Below, one piece after another: positions 43,122 through 51,547 of a stretch of DNA of 64,000 nucleotides. The notes beneath the pieces were generated by a model that saw nothing but the letters and a program-made list of their open reading frames with translations, was not told where the DNA came from and did not search any database. Position 1 is the first letter of the stretch. Every line of letters starts with the position of its first letter. Source of the stretch: Pontibacterium granulatum (lineage in GTDB: Bacteria > Pseudomonadota > Gammaproteobacteria > Pseudomonadales > Balneatricaceae); contig NZ_JASBRH010000009.1 in NCBI RefSeq assembly GCF_029961155.1, positions 1 through 64,000 of the forward strand. Reading direction: 5' to 3'. A program made the translations under genes and the position numbers.

Positions 43122-43592
43122 TTATTCTTTTTTTTCGATGTCCTTCTTGATTGTATCCAATCTTTCTTTTTGCTCCTCGCTATTTTGCATCTGCATCGAA
43201 CCAGCTTTGCGAGTAGCAGTAAAACGCTCAGTGCTATCAAGTGCCTCAGATAGTTCTGCCAGCCTTTCGTTGATTGAACGAAAGAGCGTCGAGTCCAGCC
43301 TATCCACATTTTTAAGTGCTTGGGTTGCCTGCCTGAGCAGGAGAGGAAGTGATTCCAGAATAGTGTCTTCTATGGGTTGCTTCGCTAATTTGGACTGTAG
43401 TTTTGTGCGATCCTCTAGCCATACCAAAAGCTCTTTAACCTCCTCAGTGAATAGTTCTGCCGCAACATGAGGAGGGAGGCGGTCAACTCGGGCATTGAAT
43501 GAGGCCACAGTGATGTGAATTTCCTTACCTGAAACTTTATCTTTGATAATGCGAATGCAGTTAATCGTGTCGCCTTTGGTAATGAATTCCAT
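43122..43592 (-). CDS. hypothetical protein with helical C-terminus
   Basis: 156 residues from MEFITKGDTINCIRIIKDKVSGKE, start chosen with GAGGAAG upstream; the longer frame to 43700 lacks a site. The N-terminus looks beta-rich, then a long helical region RLPPHVAAELFTEEV...RLAELSEALDSTERF, ending in a Lys/Glu-rich coiled-coil-like tail (IKKDIEKKE). No domain recognised. Located between the nhaA remnant and merR, and probably carried with the mercury module. Confidence 0.6.
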   Translation of the reverse strand: MEFITKGDTINCIRIIKDKVSGKEIHITVASFNARVDRLPPHVAAELFTEEVKELLVWLEDRTKLQSKLAKQPIEDTILESLPLLLRQATQALKNVDRLDSTLFRSINERLAELSEALDSTERFTATRKAGSMQMQNSEEQKERLDTIKKDIEKKE

Positions 43593-43933
43593 AGCTACTT
43601 CCTCGTGACAGAGCACCTTCTCGATCTCTATCAGCTTCAGAGACAACCTAAAAAATAGACCTAGAGAAGAACAATTACCAATAGATAGTCTTGCGCCCAT
43701 GTCTGTGGGGTAGCTGCGAGTTGGAGAGGATCACCAACAAAAGTAAAAATCAGGTGGAGGTGAAAGTCTGGTTTGTGCCGATAAGCGACCGTCCTGGTCA
43801 CTATGGCAGACGGTAGGCAGACCATAAGGCAAAGAAGTCGGTTTTCGACCCCAAACGGGCGTTCACATTAATTTGTGTTGGAGGCTATAGTAAGGATCAC
43901 TCCCCAAGCAATGAGATGTGATGATCAAAATCA
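43593..43933. other. intergenic region upstream of merR
   Basis: 340 bp with no gene. Contains the promoter of the hypothetical gene (minus) and of merR (plus). The word TTTGTGCCGA (43772-43781) reappears at 45054-45063 beyond the last mer gene; this may be chance. Confidence 0.35.
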
Positions 43934-44329
43934 ATGGACAAATTGACTATCAGCACAGCGGCTAAACAGGCTGGTGTGGGCGTAGAGACCATAAGGTATT
44001 ACCAACGTATTGGGCTTATCCTGGAGCCTGCGAAGCCTGCTTCTGGGTATCGAACATACACTGACCAAGATGTGCAGCAGATACAGTTCATACAACGCGC
44101 GAAGAAGCTCGGATTTAGTCTTGTTGAAATCAAGACTCTGCTTTCCCTTGGTGAGGGGAGCTGTGACCAAACCAAGCAATTGGCGTCCAGTAAGCTTGAT
44201 GATGTGAAAGGTAAAATAAAAGATCTCCGTGCAATCAAATATACGCTGGAAACACTGATCAGTTCATGTGAAGACAACAGCTCCAACTCTTCCTGCCCAA
44301 TCATTGACGCCATTTCACAGGGCAAGTGA
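43934..44329 (+). CDS. merR: mercury-responsive transcriptional regulator MerR
   Basis: 131 residues. MerR winged helix TAAKQAGVGVETIRYYQRIGL (about 9-28). Hg(II)-binding cysteines C77, C112 and C121 have the spacings (35 and 9 residues) of the well studied MerR triad. It is followed by a typical C-terminal CPIIDAI. It lies upstream of, and on the same strand as, merC, with the regulated promoter between them, unlike the common divergent arrangement. Confidence 0.93.
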   Translation: MDKLTISTAAKQAGVGVETIRYYQRIGLILEPAKPASGYRTYTDQDVQQIQFIQRAKKLGFSLVEIKTLLSLGEGSCDQTKQLASSKLDDVKGKIKDLRAIKYTLETLISSCEDNSSNSSCPIIDAISQGK

Positions 44330-44336
44330 TTCATGC

Positions 44337-44368
44337 TTGATTCCGTACCATAGTACGGAGTTTATACT
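44337..44368 (+). promoter_or_regulatory. MerR-type promoter and operator for merC
   Basis: Candidate -35 TTGATT (44337-44342) and -10 TATACT (44363-44368) are separated by 20 bp (19 if TTATAC is the -10), the over-long spacer MerR activators act on. The dyad CCGTAC-CATA-GTACGG (44343-44358) fills the spacer and closely resembles classical mer operators. Confidence 0.8.
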
Positions 44369-44399
44369 CAACGTATCGATTAATTTTGAGATGTAGGGT

Positions 44400-44810
44400 A
44401 TGCAGTTATCAATACTTACCGAAAAGCTGGGGGCGCTGGGAACTATCGTCTCGGCTATGGGGTGTGCGTCATGCTTTCCCGTGCTGGGTGCTCTTGGGTC
44501 CGCCTTAGGAATGGGATTCTTGGCACAATTTGAAGGTGTTTTCATCAATACCTTACTACCGCTATTTGCGGCCATTGTGCTCGTCGCTGCCTTAGCCTCA
44601 TGGTGGTCACATAAACGCCACTTGAGAGGTATTTTAGCCATTGCAGGACCTATTATGGTGCTGGCCACTTTGTACCTGTTCTGGACGGACGCATGGAGCA
44701 CCTACATGTTTTACGGAGCCCTTACGCTCATGTTTGGTGTAGCGGTCCGGGATCTCACTTCACCACCTCACCGGGTTTGCCAAACGACTAGACAGAGCAA
44801 GGAGTCGTAG
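44400..44810 (+). CDS. merC: mercury transport protein MerC
   Basis: 136 residues, four membrane helices. The Cys pair C22 and C25 in the first helix (MGCASCFPVLGALG) is the mercury-binding pair of MerC. Expressed from the MerR-type promoter just upstream. The stop codon overlaps the start of the next gene by one base. Imports Hg(II); no mercuric reductase gene is in the window. Confidence 0.9.
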   Translation: MQLSILTEKLGALGTIVSAMGCASCFPVLGALGSALGMGFLAQFEGVFINTLLPLFAAIVLVAALASWWSHKRHLRGILAIAGPIMVLATLYLFWTDAWSTYMFYGALTLMFGVAVRDLTSPPHRVCQTTRQSKES

Positions 44811-45043
44811 TGAACAACAAGATCATTTTGGAATCGACTATTACCTGCCCAGAGTGCGGCCATTCAAAAATGGAATCCATGCCCACCGATGCGTGCCAAT
44901 GGTTTTATGTGTGTGAGGGGTGCGGTACGTTACTGAAGCCACTTCCTGGCGACTGTTGTGTCTATTGCTCCTATGGCACAGTACCTTGCCCTCCAATACA
45001 GGAAGGTACAAGTTGTTGCTCATCTAGCAATACCCCTAACTGA
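44810..45043 (+). CDS. GDCCVxC-domain protein of the mer module
   Basis: 77 residues, start GTG 44810 with AAGGAGTC upstream. Contains CPECGHSKMESMP, CEGCGTLLKP, GDCCVYCSYGTVPCPP and CCSSS: 11-12 cysteines, consistent with a metal-binding small protein. Family members (some with selenocysteine) are commonly found beside merR and mer transporters. It may pass or sequester Hg(II) (inference). Confidence 0.85.
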   Translation: MNNKIILESTITCPECGHSKMESMPTDACQWFYVCEGCGTLLKPLPGDCCVYCSYGTVPCPPIQEGTSCCSSSNTPN

Positions 45044-45111
45044 AGGGGCACACTTTGTGCCGACAGCGGACATAGAATGTCTGATCGCGTTGAATTACTA
45101 CACCTGAGCCG

Positions 45112-45867
45112 TTATTCCTCTTCCGGCTCAGGCGCGTCATCCATCGCTTTTACCGCAGCGACAACCTCGTTGTCTTCACTGATACCCAGCAATTCGTTGA
45201 CCGCATCCATCATCTTATCTTCGCTATCCAGTTCCTTGTTGCTGGCAGCTTCCAATGAACTTCGGGCAACAGCGGCCAGGGTTTCCACATCCGCTTCGTC
45301 TTTCTCTTCGCCCTGCTCCAGATTGCCGACAATCTCGGACAGCTCAGCCTGAATTGCCTTTCGCTCCTGATTGGTCAATTCAGGGTTATCCAGTTCTGCC
45401 AACAGATCACTGATACGTTCGGCATCATCGTCCGATACGCTGGATGCCAGCACCGCGCGCTCATAGGTGGCGATTAACCCTACGCGGGAGTGAGGCGCTG
45501 CGTGAGCATGTGCGGTTGCTGATGCATGGGCGGCGTTCAGGCTGCCTTTCAGCTTGCCGTTGTCATCGTGATAGCCATATTCGTATTTGTCATGTCCCTT
45601 ACCCTGACCTGGGTGGCCGTCCGAGTCGTCGGCACCTTTTGCCTGGCCACCGTGTCCGCCCTTCTCGCCCCCATGTCCGCCACCGTTGCCATTACCACCG
45701 CCATTTCCGTTACCGCCTCCGTTGCCGCCACCATTACCGCCCTTGGCATATACAACTGCACTTGAATCCAGGTCAAAAACGGCGCTACCTAAAACCGGCG
45801 TCAGTGCTAACGCTGTTCCGAACAGAGCCCCTGTAAATAAAGTCTTTAAACTAGAACCTGTACCCAT
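45112..45867 (-). CDS. secreted Gly/Asn/His-rich protein
   Basis: 251 residues. Signal peptide MGTGSSLKTLFTGALFGTALALTPVLGSAVFA-like; start chosen with GAGGGAATTCCCA upstream. Residues about 45-95 are low-complexity Gly/Asn/His (GGNGGGNGNGGGHGG repeats), then a linker (HASATAHAHAAPHS) and a helical, acidic C-terminal half (ISDLLAELDNPELTNQERKAIQAELSEIVGNL), ending DAPEPEEE. Probably exported to periplasm or surface. Function unknown; metal or matrix binding is a guess. Confidence 0.7.
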   Translation of the reverse strand: MGTGSSLKTLFTGALFGTALALTPVLGSAVFDLDSSAVVYAKGGNGGGNGGGNGNGGGNGNGGGHGGEKGGHGGQAKGADDSDGHPGQGKGHDKYEYGYHDDNGKLKGSLNAAHASATAHAHAAPHSRVGLIATYERAVLASSVSDDDAERISDLLAELDNPELTNQERKAIQAELSEIVGNLEQGEEKDEADVETLAAVARSSLEAASNKELDSEDKMMDAVNELLGISEDNEVVAAVKAMDDAPEPEEE

Positions 45868-46029
45868 TGGGAATTCCCTCGATCTGGTCACAAAGGATAT
45901 TGGCGCCCTGACGATCAAACGCCGCCGGTACAAACTGCGCATAACTCGCACATACCTAGTAGCTTAGTGAATAATCGACAACGGCATTGACACTATCTTG
46001 CGTAATGAGTGGAAGTATCTTGGCACAAT

Positions 46030-46054
46030 GAAAAAAGGAGCCCTTATGGCTCCC
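46030..46054 (-). terminator. rho-independent terminator of the DUF3422 gene
   Basis: GGAGCC-CTTAT-GGCTCC with six A on the left, giving a U-run on the minus strand about 38 bp after the stop codon. Confidence 0.75.
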
Positions 46055-46092
46055 CTTTAAACACCTCTCTGAAATGACCTGTAGCTCCTATG

Positions 46093-47457
46093 TTATTTCC
46101 ACTTCGACTCCATCTTTTTCAGACGCTTCTTCCAGCGTCTCGACAAGCCCCACACGGCACCTAATGCAATCGGTACACAGATCGCCACAGCCAGTGGTTT
46201 GTTAAAACCTTCAGCAAAGATAGACACACCACCCAACAGTTTTTCCACCAGCGCAACCAGGTAGTAGCTCAGCACCATCACAGACAAGCCTTCTACTGTC
46301 TGCTGCAGGTTCAGCTGCAACTTGGCACGACGATCCATGGAGATAAGCAGTTCGTGGTTCTGCGCTTCAATCGACATATCCACGCGGGTACGCAGAAAGT
46401 CACTGGCACTGTCGATACGACGAGCCAGGTCGTCCATGCGGCGTTGGGCAGCCTGAACGGTGCGGAACGCAGGCAGCAGGCGGCGATCGATAAAAGCACG
46501 TACCGTTTGCAGCTCGCTGATCTCGCGCTCTTCCAGTTCGGCCAGGCGGCTTTCGACCAGGTCATAATAGGCGTGAGTGGCATCAAAACGGTAACGGGTA
46601 TCGGCGATCATTTCGGAGATCGCCGCAGCCATAGCGGAAAGTTCATTCAGGCGGACTCGCTCATCCTCAGCGCTACGGATGTCCCCCATCTGCCGCACCG
46701 CTTCGGCCAACTGACGCTCCATACCGGTTACCTTACGGCTGATCTCGCGTGCCAGCGGAAATGCCAGCAACATCATGTTGCGGTAGGTTTCCAGCTCTAG
46801 CAGTGCACGCAGCACACGGCCGGCCTGACACTCGTTCAGGTCTTTACTCAGCACCAGGATGCGGTTGAAGTTATCACTGTGCAGGCGAAACGCACTCCAC
46901 AACGACGCCCGTCCTGCGCCGATCTGTGATCCGATCAGGCGCTGTCCTTCAAACCAGGGACGCAACACCTGCGGCGTTACGTCTTCATTCAGCGCATCAC
47001 GCATTTCGACGTGTACGGCAGCAATCAACTGCCCCGGTAGCGATGACAACCAGTCCTGCGGTAACAGATCGATCGGTGGCGCCTGGAACGGCACGGCAGC
47101 CTGGTCGTGTACAATCACGGTATAGCTGCAAAACTCGAAATGCTGTTCCCAGCGCACTTCAAATTCACCAAAATCCTGGTAAAAACAGGTGTCCCCGTCA
47201 CGGGGGCCGTTCACGCTATAGCGCTCGCACAAGGTGCGGAGGTGTTCCCGTGTTGCTGCGGCCGTGCAGCTGACGTCGTGCTTCAGTGCGATATGGGATA
47301 CGCACAACGGCGTGGAGACCACGGGGAACGGACGGTTGTGCAGCTCCGCATAACTGGCGCGGAAATTATCGTGCAGTGTGAAGGGATACGGTTCATGGTA
47401 TACCTCTGTCCGAGCTTTCGGGATCTCTGCATCGTACAACTCAACGCTACTGTTCAT
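46093..47457 (-). CDS. DUF3422 family membrane protein
   Basis: 454 residues. N-terminal sequence with AELHNRPFPVVSTPLCVSHIA is the conserved start of DUF3422. A long helical region follows (about 230-380) with a probable coiled coil, then two membrane helices near the C-terminus (VMVLSYYLVALVEKLL, LAVAICVPIALGAVWGL) and a basic tail RRWKKRLKKMESKWK. Start at 47457 is supported by GGAG five bases upstream; two in-frame ATG/GTG codons lie further up. Biochemical function is not established to my knowledge. Confidence 0.85.
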   Translation of the reverse strand: MNSSVELYDAEIPKARTEVYHEPYPFTLHDNFRASYAELHNRPFPVVSTPLCVSHIALKHDVSCTAAATREHLRTLCERYSVNGPRDGDTCFYQDFGEFEVRWEQHFEFCSYTVIVHDQAAVPFQAPPIDLLPQDWLSSLPGQLIAAVHVEMRDALNEDVTPQVLRPWFEGQRLIGSQIGAGRASLWSAFRLHSDNFNRILVLSKDLNECQAGRVLRALLELETYRNMMLLAFPLAREISRKVTGMERQLAEAVRQMGDIRSAEDERVRLNELSAMAAAISEMIADTRYRFDATHAYYDLVESRLAELEEREISELQTVRAFIDRRLLPAFRTVQAAQRRMDDLARRIDSASDFLRTRVDMSIEAQNHELLISMDRRAKLQLNLQQTVEGLSVMVLSYYLVALVEKLLGGVSIFAEGFNKPLAVAICVPIALGAVWGLSRRWKKRLKKMESKWK

Positions 47458-47602
47458 CGTCTCCGGGTCTCTCATCACTGATTATTAAAACGGGCAGATC
47501 GAACTAGCCTTCCTAGTTTATAGACCAGCTCTACACTCACTAATATAATTCTTTTAACGACTATACTTTTACATATCTAAACATAAAAACCACGGAGACA
47601 AC

Positions 47603-48541
47603 ATGGGTAAGCGTAAAGCGGCACTCTCGGGCCAACTCGCCGATCTGGACCTGCGCCTGCTAAGGGTATTCAAGGCAGTCGTGGAATCCGGCGGTTTTAC
47701 CCCAGCCGAGGTTGAACTGAACCTCGCCAACTCAACCATCTCCAACTACATCTCCGACCTGGAAAAACGTCTGGATATGCGCTTGTGTAATCGCGGGCGC
47801 GGCGGTTTCTCCCTGACCGATCACGGCAAGGTGGTATATGAAGCCACACAAGATCTGCTTAGCGCCGTGGACCAGTTTCGTAACCGTGTAAACATCTCCC
47901 ACGAACGCATCCTTGGCCATCTGCATCTGGGGTTTGCCGAACACATGTTGGGGGCCTACCGTTCCTGCATTATCGAGGCGTTACGGCTCTATACCGAGAA
48001 GGCACCGGATGTACGCGTGCGTATCACCAGCATGAGTTCCGATGATGTGGTACCTGCGGTGCTGGATGGCCGCGTGCAGATCGGTATTTCCGTCACCCAC
48101 CGCAGTATTCCCGAGCTGGATTTCATGCCGCTGTTTGATGAGGAGATGAGCCTGTACTGTGCGAAAGCGCATCCCCTATACGACCGGGATGACAGCAGCA
48201 TCAGCACCGGTGAGCTACAGCGCTTTAAGTTTGTGGAGTCACCTCGCCTGATGCCGGGCCGGGAGGTGGACCCGGTGATGTCGAGCTGGAACAAACACGC
48301 CTCGGCCCACCACCAGGAAGCCCGTGCGGCGCTGATCCTGACTGGACATTATCTCGGCTTTTTACCACAACACTTGGTGAAGAACTGGGGCTGGCTGAAT
48401 GAGATGCGACCGCTGATGCAGGATCGGTTTAATTACTCCAACAGCTTCTCAGCAATGACCAAGCCCTACCCGGAGAATGACCTGGTGATCGGGACCTTTA
48501 TGGAGTGTTTGTGGGACGCGGTTGCGAGTGAGACGAACTAG
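47603..48541 (+). CDS. LysR-family transcriptional regulator
   Basis: 312 residues. DNA-binding domain LRLLRVFKAVVESGGFTPAEVELNLANSTISNYISDLE at about 16-53, then LysR effector domain with DVRVRITSMSSDDVVPAVL. Unlike the other regulators here, its N-terminus has a basic extension (GKRKAALSGQ). It is divergent from the DUF3422 gene and followed by a palindromic element. Target not evident; polyamine genes lie downstream. Confidence 0.9.
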   Translation: MGKRKAALSGQLADLDLRLLRVFKAVVESGGFTPAEVELNLANSTISNYISDLEKRLDMRLCNRGRGGFSLTDHGKVVYEATQDLLSAVDQFRNRVNISHERILGHLHLGFAEHMLGAYRSCIIEALRLYTEKAPDVRVRITSMSSDDVVPAVLDGRVQIGISVTHRSIPELDFMPLFDEEMSLYCAKAHPLYDRDDSSISTGELQRFKFVESPRLMPGREVDPVMSSWNKHASAHHQEARAALILTGHYLGFLPQHLVKNWGWLNEMRPLMQDRFNYSNSFSAMTKPYPENDLVIGTFMECLWDAVASETN

Positions 48542-48554
48542 GTAATCGGCACTC

Positions 48555-48606
48555 TTTTGTAGGGCAGCTTTTAAGCTGCCGGCAGCATGAATGCTGCCCT
48601 ACAAAA
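48555..48606. repeat. palindromic element with GTAG/CTAC core
   Basis: TTTTGTAGGGCAGC and GCTGCCCTACAAAA are exact inverse arms (14 bp), with inner AGCTTTTAAGCT and CAGCATGAATGCTG hairpins. It lies between the LysR stop and the oxidase terminator. Similar in plan to the elements at 13080 and 18691. Confidence 0.55.
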
Positions 48607-48623
48607 ATCCGATCAGCTACAAA

Positions 48624-48652
48624 CAAAAAAAGGGGAAGACAATGTCTTCCCC
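48624..48652 (-). terminator. rho-independent terminator (minus strand)
   Basis: GGGGAAGAC-AAT-GTCTTCCCC with an A-tract on the left. It would end the oxidase mRNA, leaving an unusually long 3' untranslated region of about 220 bases. Confidence 0.65.
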
Positions 48653-48870
48653 GAAGGTAAGGTCTATACGGACCAGAGCATAAATTAAGGCTCTAAACCT
48701 GCAAACGCGATCTGCGTTAAAAAATGGGGTTGGGTAAACCCTTGAGGCAACTGCACAGTGCAGGAGCCTTAGCCACACTGTACTCACAGAGTCATGGGGT
48801 AGATTCTGTGGAATGGGACATTCAGTCCGGCGGCTCCAACTGCCACCGGACTCAATGCATACGGTTTGTA

Positions 48871-50286
48871 TTAACCCAGTTCGTTCTGGGTGATCGGGAA
48901 GCCCATCTTCTCGACCAGACGGATCCAAGGCACACGCCAGCCGCCTTTCTCATCCATGGTATCCAGTGCGTACATGGTGATCTTCGCACCGATCCAACGG
49001 AACGGCTCAGGTGGAATCCAGTTAGGCTGAGTACGGGCAAACTTCAGTTTGGTTTCCGGAATACCGGTGTTATCCAGTACCGCCAGACCAATACGGGAAC
49101 CGAAACGGGTCGCGGTCACACCAAAACCAGAGTAACCACCCGCGTACACCATGTCGCCTTTGTAGTAGCTCTGATAGTGCACCGCCATGCGGGTCGTCAG
49201 ACCGATCGGGCCACTCCATGCGTGGGAGAACTTAACGTCCTTCAGGGTCGGGAAGGTTTTGTAGAAGTTCTTCACCAGGTTCACGAAGTTGTCGGCGGAT
49301 TTGTCCGCTTTCGGATCGGTATTGTTGTTGAAGAAGTAACCCAGACGACCACCAAACAGGATGCGGTTGTCTGCGGTCAGGCGCATGTAGTTCAGCTGGG
49401 TACGGGTATCGTAAACGCCCTGACGGTTCTTCCAGCCGATAGTCGCCAGCTGCTCGTCGGTCAGCGGCTCGGTCACTACTATACGGTCACGGATCGCCGC
49501 AACACGGTTCTTGATCTTCTTGCTGCCCGCCGCAAATGCGTTGGTTGCCAGCAGCACTTTGTTTGCCTTAACGGAGCCTTCTGGCGTGTTGACCAGAACG
49601 CCCGGCTTCAGGTGTTTGGAATCTTGCAGCGGGGTGTATTCAAAGATGCGTACGCCCTTCTCTTTGGCAATACGCTTCAGGCCCCACGCCAGTTTTGCCG
49701 GGTGCACAGTACCACTGCGCTGCTTAGACCACAGACCACCATCAAACAGTGGCGAGTTGATCTCTGCGCGTACTTCTTCGCCGCTCAGCATGTGTGCATC
49801 GTGGCCGTGCTCTTTGTACAGTTTGTACTCACGTTCCAGATCCGGGATGCCTTCCTCACCCACAGCAACGGTCAGCTCACCGCCCCACTCGATATCGCAA
49901 TCGATTTCGTACTTCTCGATAGTTTCGCGGAAGCCGTCCATGTTCTCTTTACCCAGACGTTCCAGCTCAACGATATCTTCCGGGAAGAAGCGGTCGGCGT
50001 TTTCCAGGCCGTGTACGACAGACGCAGACAGGATCGCCGCCGGACGACCGGATGCACCGATTGCCACACACTGGGATTCGATGATCACTACATCGCGTTC
50101 TGGGTTCTGCTCTTTCGCGTGAATAGCAGCCCACAGACCGGTAAAACCTGCACCTACGATCAGCAGGTCACAGCTAATATTGTCTTTCAAAGACGGTTCC
50201 GGCTCTGGTGCAGCTTTGTTATCCAACCAGTAAGGGAAAAATTTGGTTTTCAGAAGAGCCTGCTTAGCATGTTCAGTTGTGCTCAT
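48871..50286 (-). CDS. FAD-dependent amine oxidase, gamma-glutamylputrescine oxidase-like
   Basis: 471 residues, DAO-type flavoprotein. Dinucleotide motif LLIVGAGFTGLWAAIHA (about residues 41-57). FAD/substrate regions are QCVAIGASGRPAAILSA and, near the end, YAGGYSGFGVTATRFGSRIG. Resembles PuuB/OrdL-type oxidases that oxidise gamma-glutamylputrescine or similar amines to aldehydes. No gamma-glutamylputrescine synthetase (PuuA) is in the window, so the substrate may be another amine. A candidate regulatory dyad lies about 85-115 bp upstream of the start. Confidence 0.85.
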   Translation of the reverse strand: MSTTEHAKQALLKTKFFPYWLDNKAAPEPEPSLKDNISCDLLIVGAGFTGLWAAIHAKEQNPERDVVIIESQCVAIGASGRPAAILSASVVHGLENADRFFPEDIVELERLGKENMDGFRETIEKYEIDCDIEWGGELTVAVGEEGIPDLEREYKLYKEHGHDAHMLSGEEVRAEINSPLFDGGLWSKQRSGTVHPAKLAWGLKRIAKEKGVRIFEYTPLQDSKHLKPGVLVNTPEGSVKANKVLLATNAFAAGSKKIKNRVAAIRDRIVVTEPLTDEQLATIGWKNRQGVYDTRTQLNYMRLTADNRILFGGRLGYFFNNNTDPKADKSADNFVNLVKNFYKTFPTLKDVKFSHAWSGPIGLTTRMAVHYQSYYKGDMVYAGGYSGFGVTATRFGSRIGLAVLDNTGIPETKLKFARTQPNWIPPEPFRWIGAKITMYALDTMDEKGGWRVPWIRLVEKMGFPITQNELG

Positions 50287-50370
50287 CGGGTGGTACCTGT
50301 TTTACGTTATTATTCGATACATCGTTCGGGCGATGCTTTGTTGGTATCTACTATCCTTGTTTCTCGCCAG

Positions 50371-50394
50371 AGGGTGTATACCCTCCTTAGGGGT
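50371..50394. promoter_or_regulatory. candidate operator upstream of the FAD oxidase gene
   Basis: AGGGTGTATACCCT is a palindrome overlapping TACCCT-CCTT-AGGGGT (50379-50394). The latter matches the dyad found at 51430, 52621 and 59600 in the same gene cluster. Confidence 0.5.
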
Positions 50395-50441
50395 GTCCAC
50401 GGCTTAGAGGCAACAGCATTTGAACCCTCTAACCCCTTGTA

Positions 50442-51344
50442 TTAAAAGGATTCAAGTTCAATGCCCAGCTCATTAAGCTCGTCGTTCAGCCAGCTACAAA
50501 AGGCAACAATCGCACTGTTCTCTTCCTGGGTACGACGCACAATCAGTTGCAGATGTTCGGGAATACTCATTTCGGGCAGCAGTCGCATCAGGCGCCCCTC
50601 GGTAAGATAGTCAGCCGCGGTAATGGAATCGCTCATCGCTACCCCCTGCCCATAAAGCGCAGCTTCCAGCGCCAGACTGGATTGCTGGTACCGGATCGTC
50701 TCCGCTTCGGCCATCAAGCCGGGGGCACAGGATTTAAACCAACGCGTCCAGCGCGGGTTGTCGTCCCCTTTTAGCAATCGAAAGCGAGATTGATTTTCCG
50801 GGTCTCTACTCATTGGATCGGGCAGCGTTGGACTGCACACCGGAAACATCTCCACACCATTCAGCAGATAACGTATGTAGTCTTCCGGAACGTCCAACTC
50901 ATCCCACACACCCAAGGAGATGTCCGCGTACAGATCCTGCACACCGGCGTGCGCTTCGGTGGTCTTGAGTTCCAGCTCGATATCCGGATGAGCTTCGAGA
51001 AAACGTCCGATGCGCTTCACAAGCCACTTCGAGGCGATGGAATCGGGAACGGAGAGTTTGAGTATGGCCTGCGTTTTTTGCTTACTCACACTGACAGCAG
51101 CATCGGCGATCAGGTCAAAGGCCTGCTTCAATACAGGACCCAGGGAGCGGCCTGATGAGGTAAGGCGCAGTTCCCGCCCCTCTTTCAGAAACAGCTTTAC
51201 GCCCATGTACTCTTCCAGCACACGGATCTGGTGACTGACAGCGCTGTCCGAGACAGACAGTTCCTCTGCAGCTTTGCCAAAATGTTCGTGCCGGGCAGCT
51301 ACTTCGAACACCCGTAACGGGTTCAACGGCGGCATACGACGCAT
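50442..51344 (-). CDS. LysR-family regulator, GcvA-like, candidate regulator of the polyamine genes
   Basis: 300 residues. PLNPLRVFEVAARHEHFGKAAEELSVSDSAVSHQIRVLEEYMGVKLF (about 5-51) is typical of the GcvA/AmpR branch. Start ATG 51344 has AGAGG upstream. It lies between the oxidase and the TorF-like gene, all on the minus strand. A dyad TACCCA-CTTC-AGGGTA 86 bp upstream of its start, shared with other genes of the cluster, points to autoregulation and control of the polyamine regulon (inference). Confidence 0.88.
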   Translation of the reverse strand: MRRMPPLNPLRVFEVAARHEHFGKAAEELSVSDSAVSHQIRVLEEYMGVKLFLKEGRELRLTSSGRSLGPVLKQAFDLIADAAVSVSKQKTQAILKLSVPDSIASKWLVKRIGRFLEAHPDIELELKTTEAHAGVQDLYADISLGVWDELDVPEDYIRYLLNGVEMFPVCSPTLPDPMSRDPENQSRFRLLKGDDNPRWTRWFKSCAPGLMAEAETIRYQQSSLALEAALYGQGVAMSDSITAADYLTEGRLMRLLPEMSIPEHLQLIVRRTQEENSAIVAFCSWLNDELNELGIELESF

Positions 51345-51429
51345 AACCTGACCTCTTATTATTGGAATGCAGGAACAACACAGTACGTGATTGTCGTTGA
51401 GCTTATGCCAGAGGAGAAATGCGCAGAAA

Positions 51430-51445
51430 TACCCACTTCAGGGTA
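51430..51445. promoter_or_regulatory. candidate operator upstream of the LysR gene
   Basis: TACCCA-CTTC-AGGGTA: five of six arm bases pair. Same motif as at 50379, 52621 and 59600. Confidence 0.55.
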
Positions 51446-51485
51446 GAAGTTGGGGTGATCAGGTGGGAAGGTGTTTAGACAACGC

Positions 51486-51526
51486 CCCGGACACCCCCGC
51501 CTGAAGGGGATGGCGTGATGTCCGGG
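51486..51526 (-). terminator. inverted repeat after the TorF-type gene
   Basis: CCCGGACA/TGTCCGGG stem with a G/C-rich interior, 22 bp after the stop codon; no clean U-run. Confidence 0.4.
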
Positions 51527-51547
51527 CCGAGGTATTGATCAGGTCGA

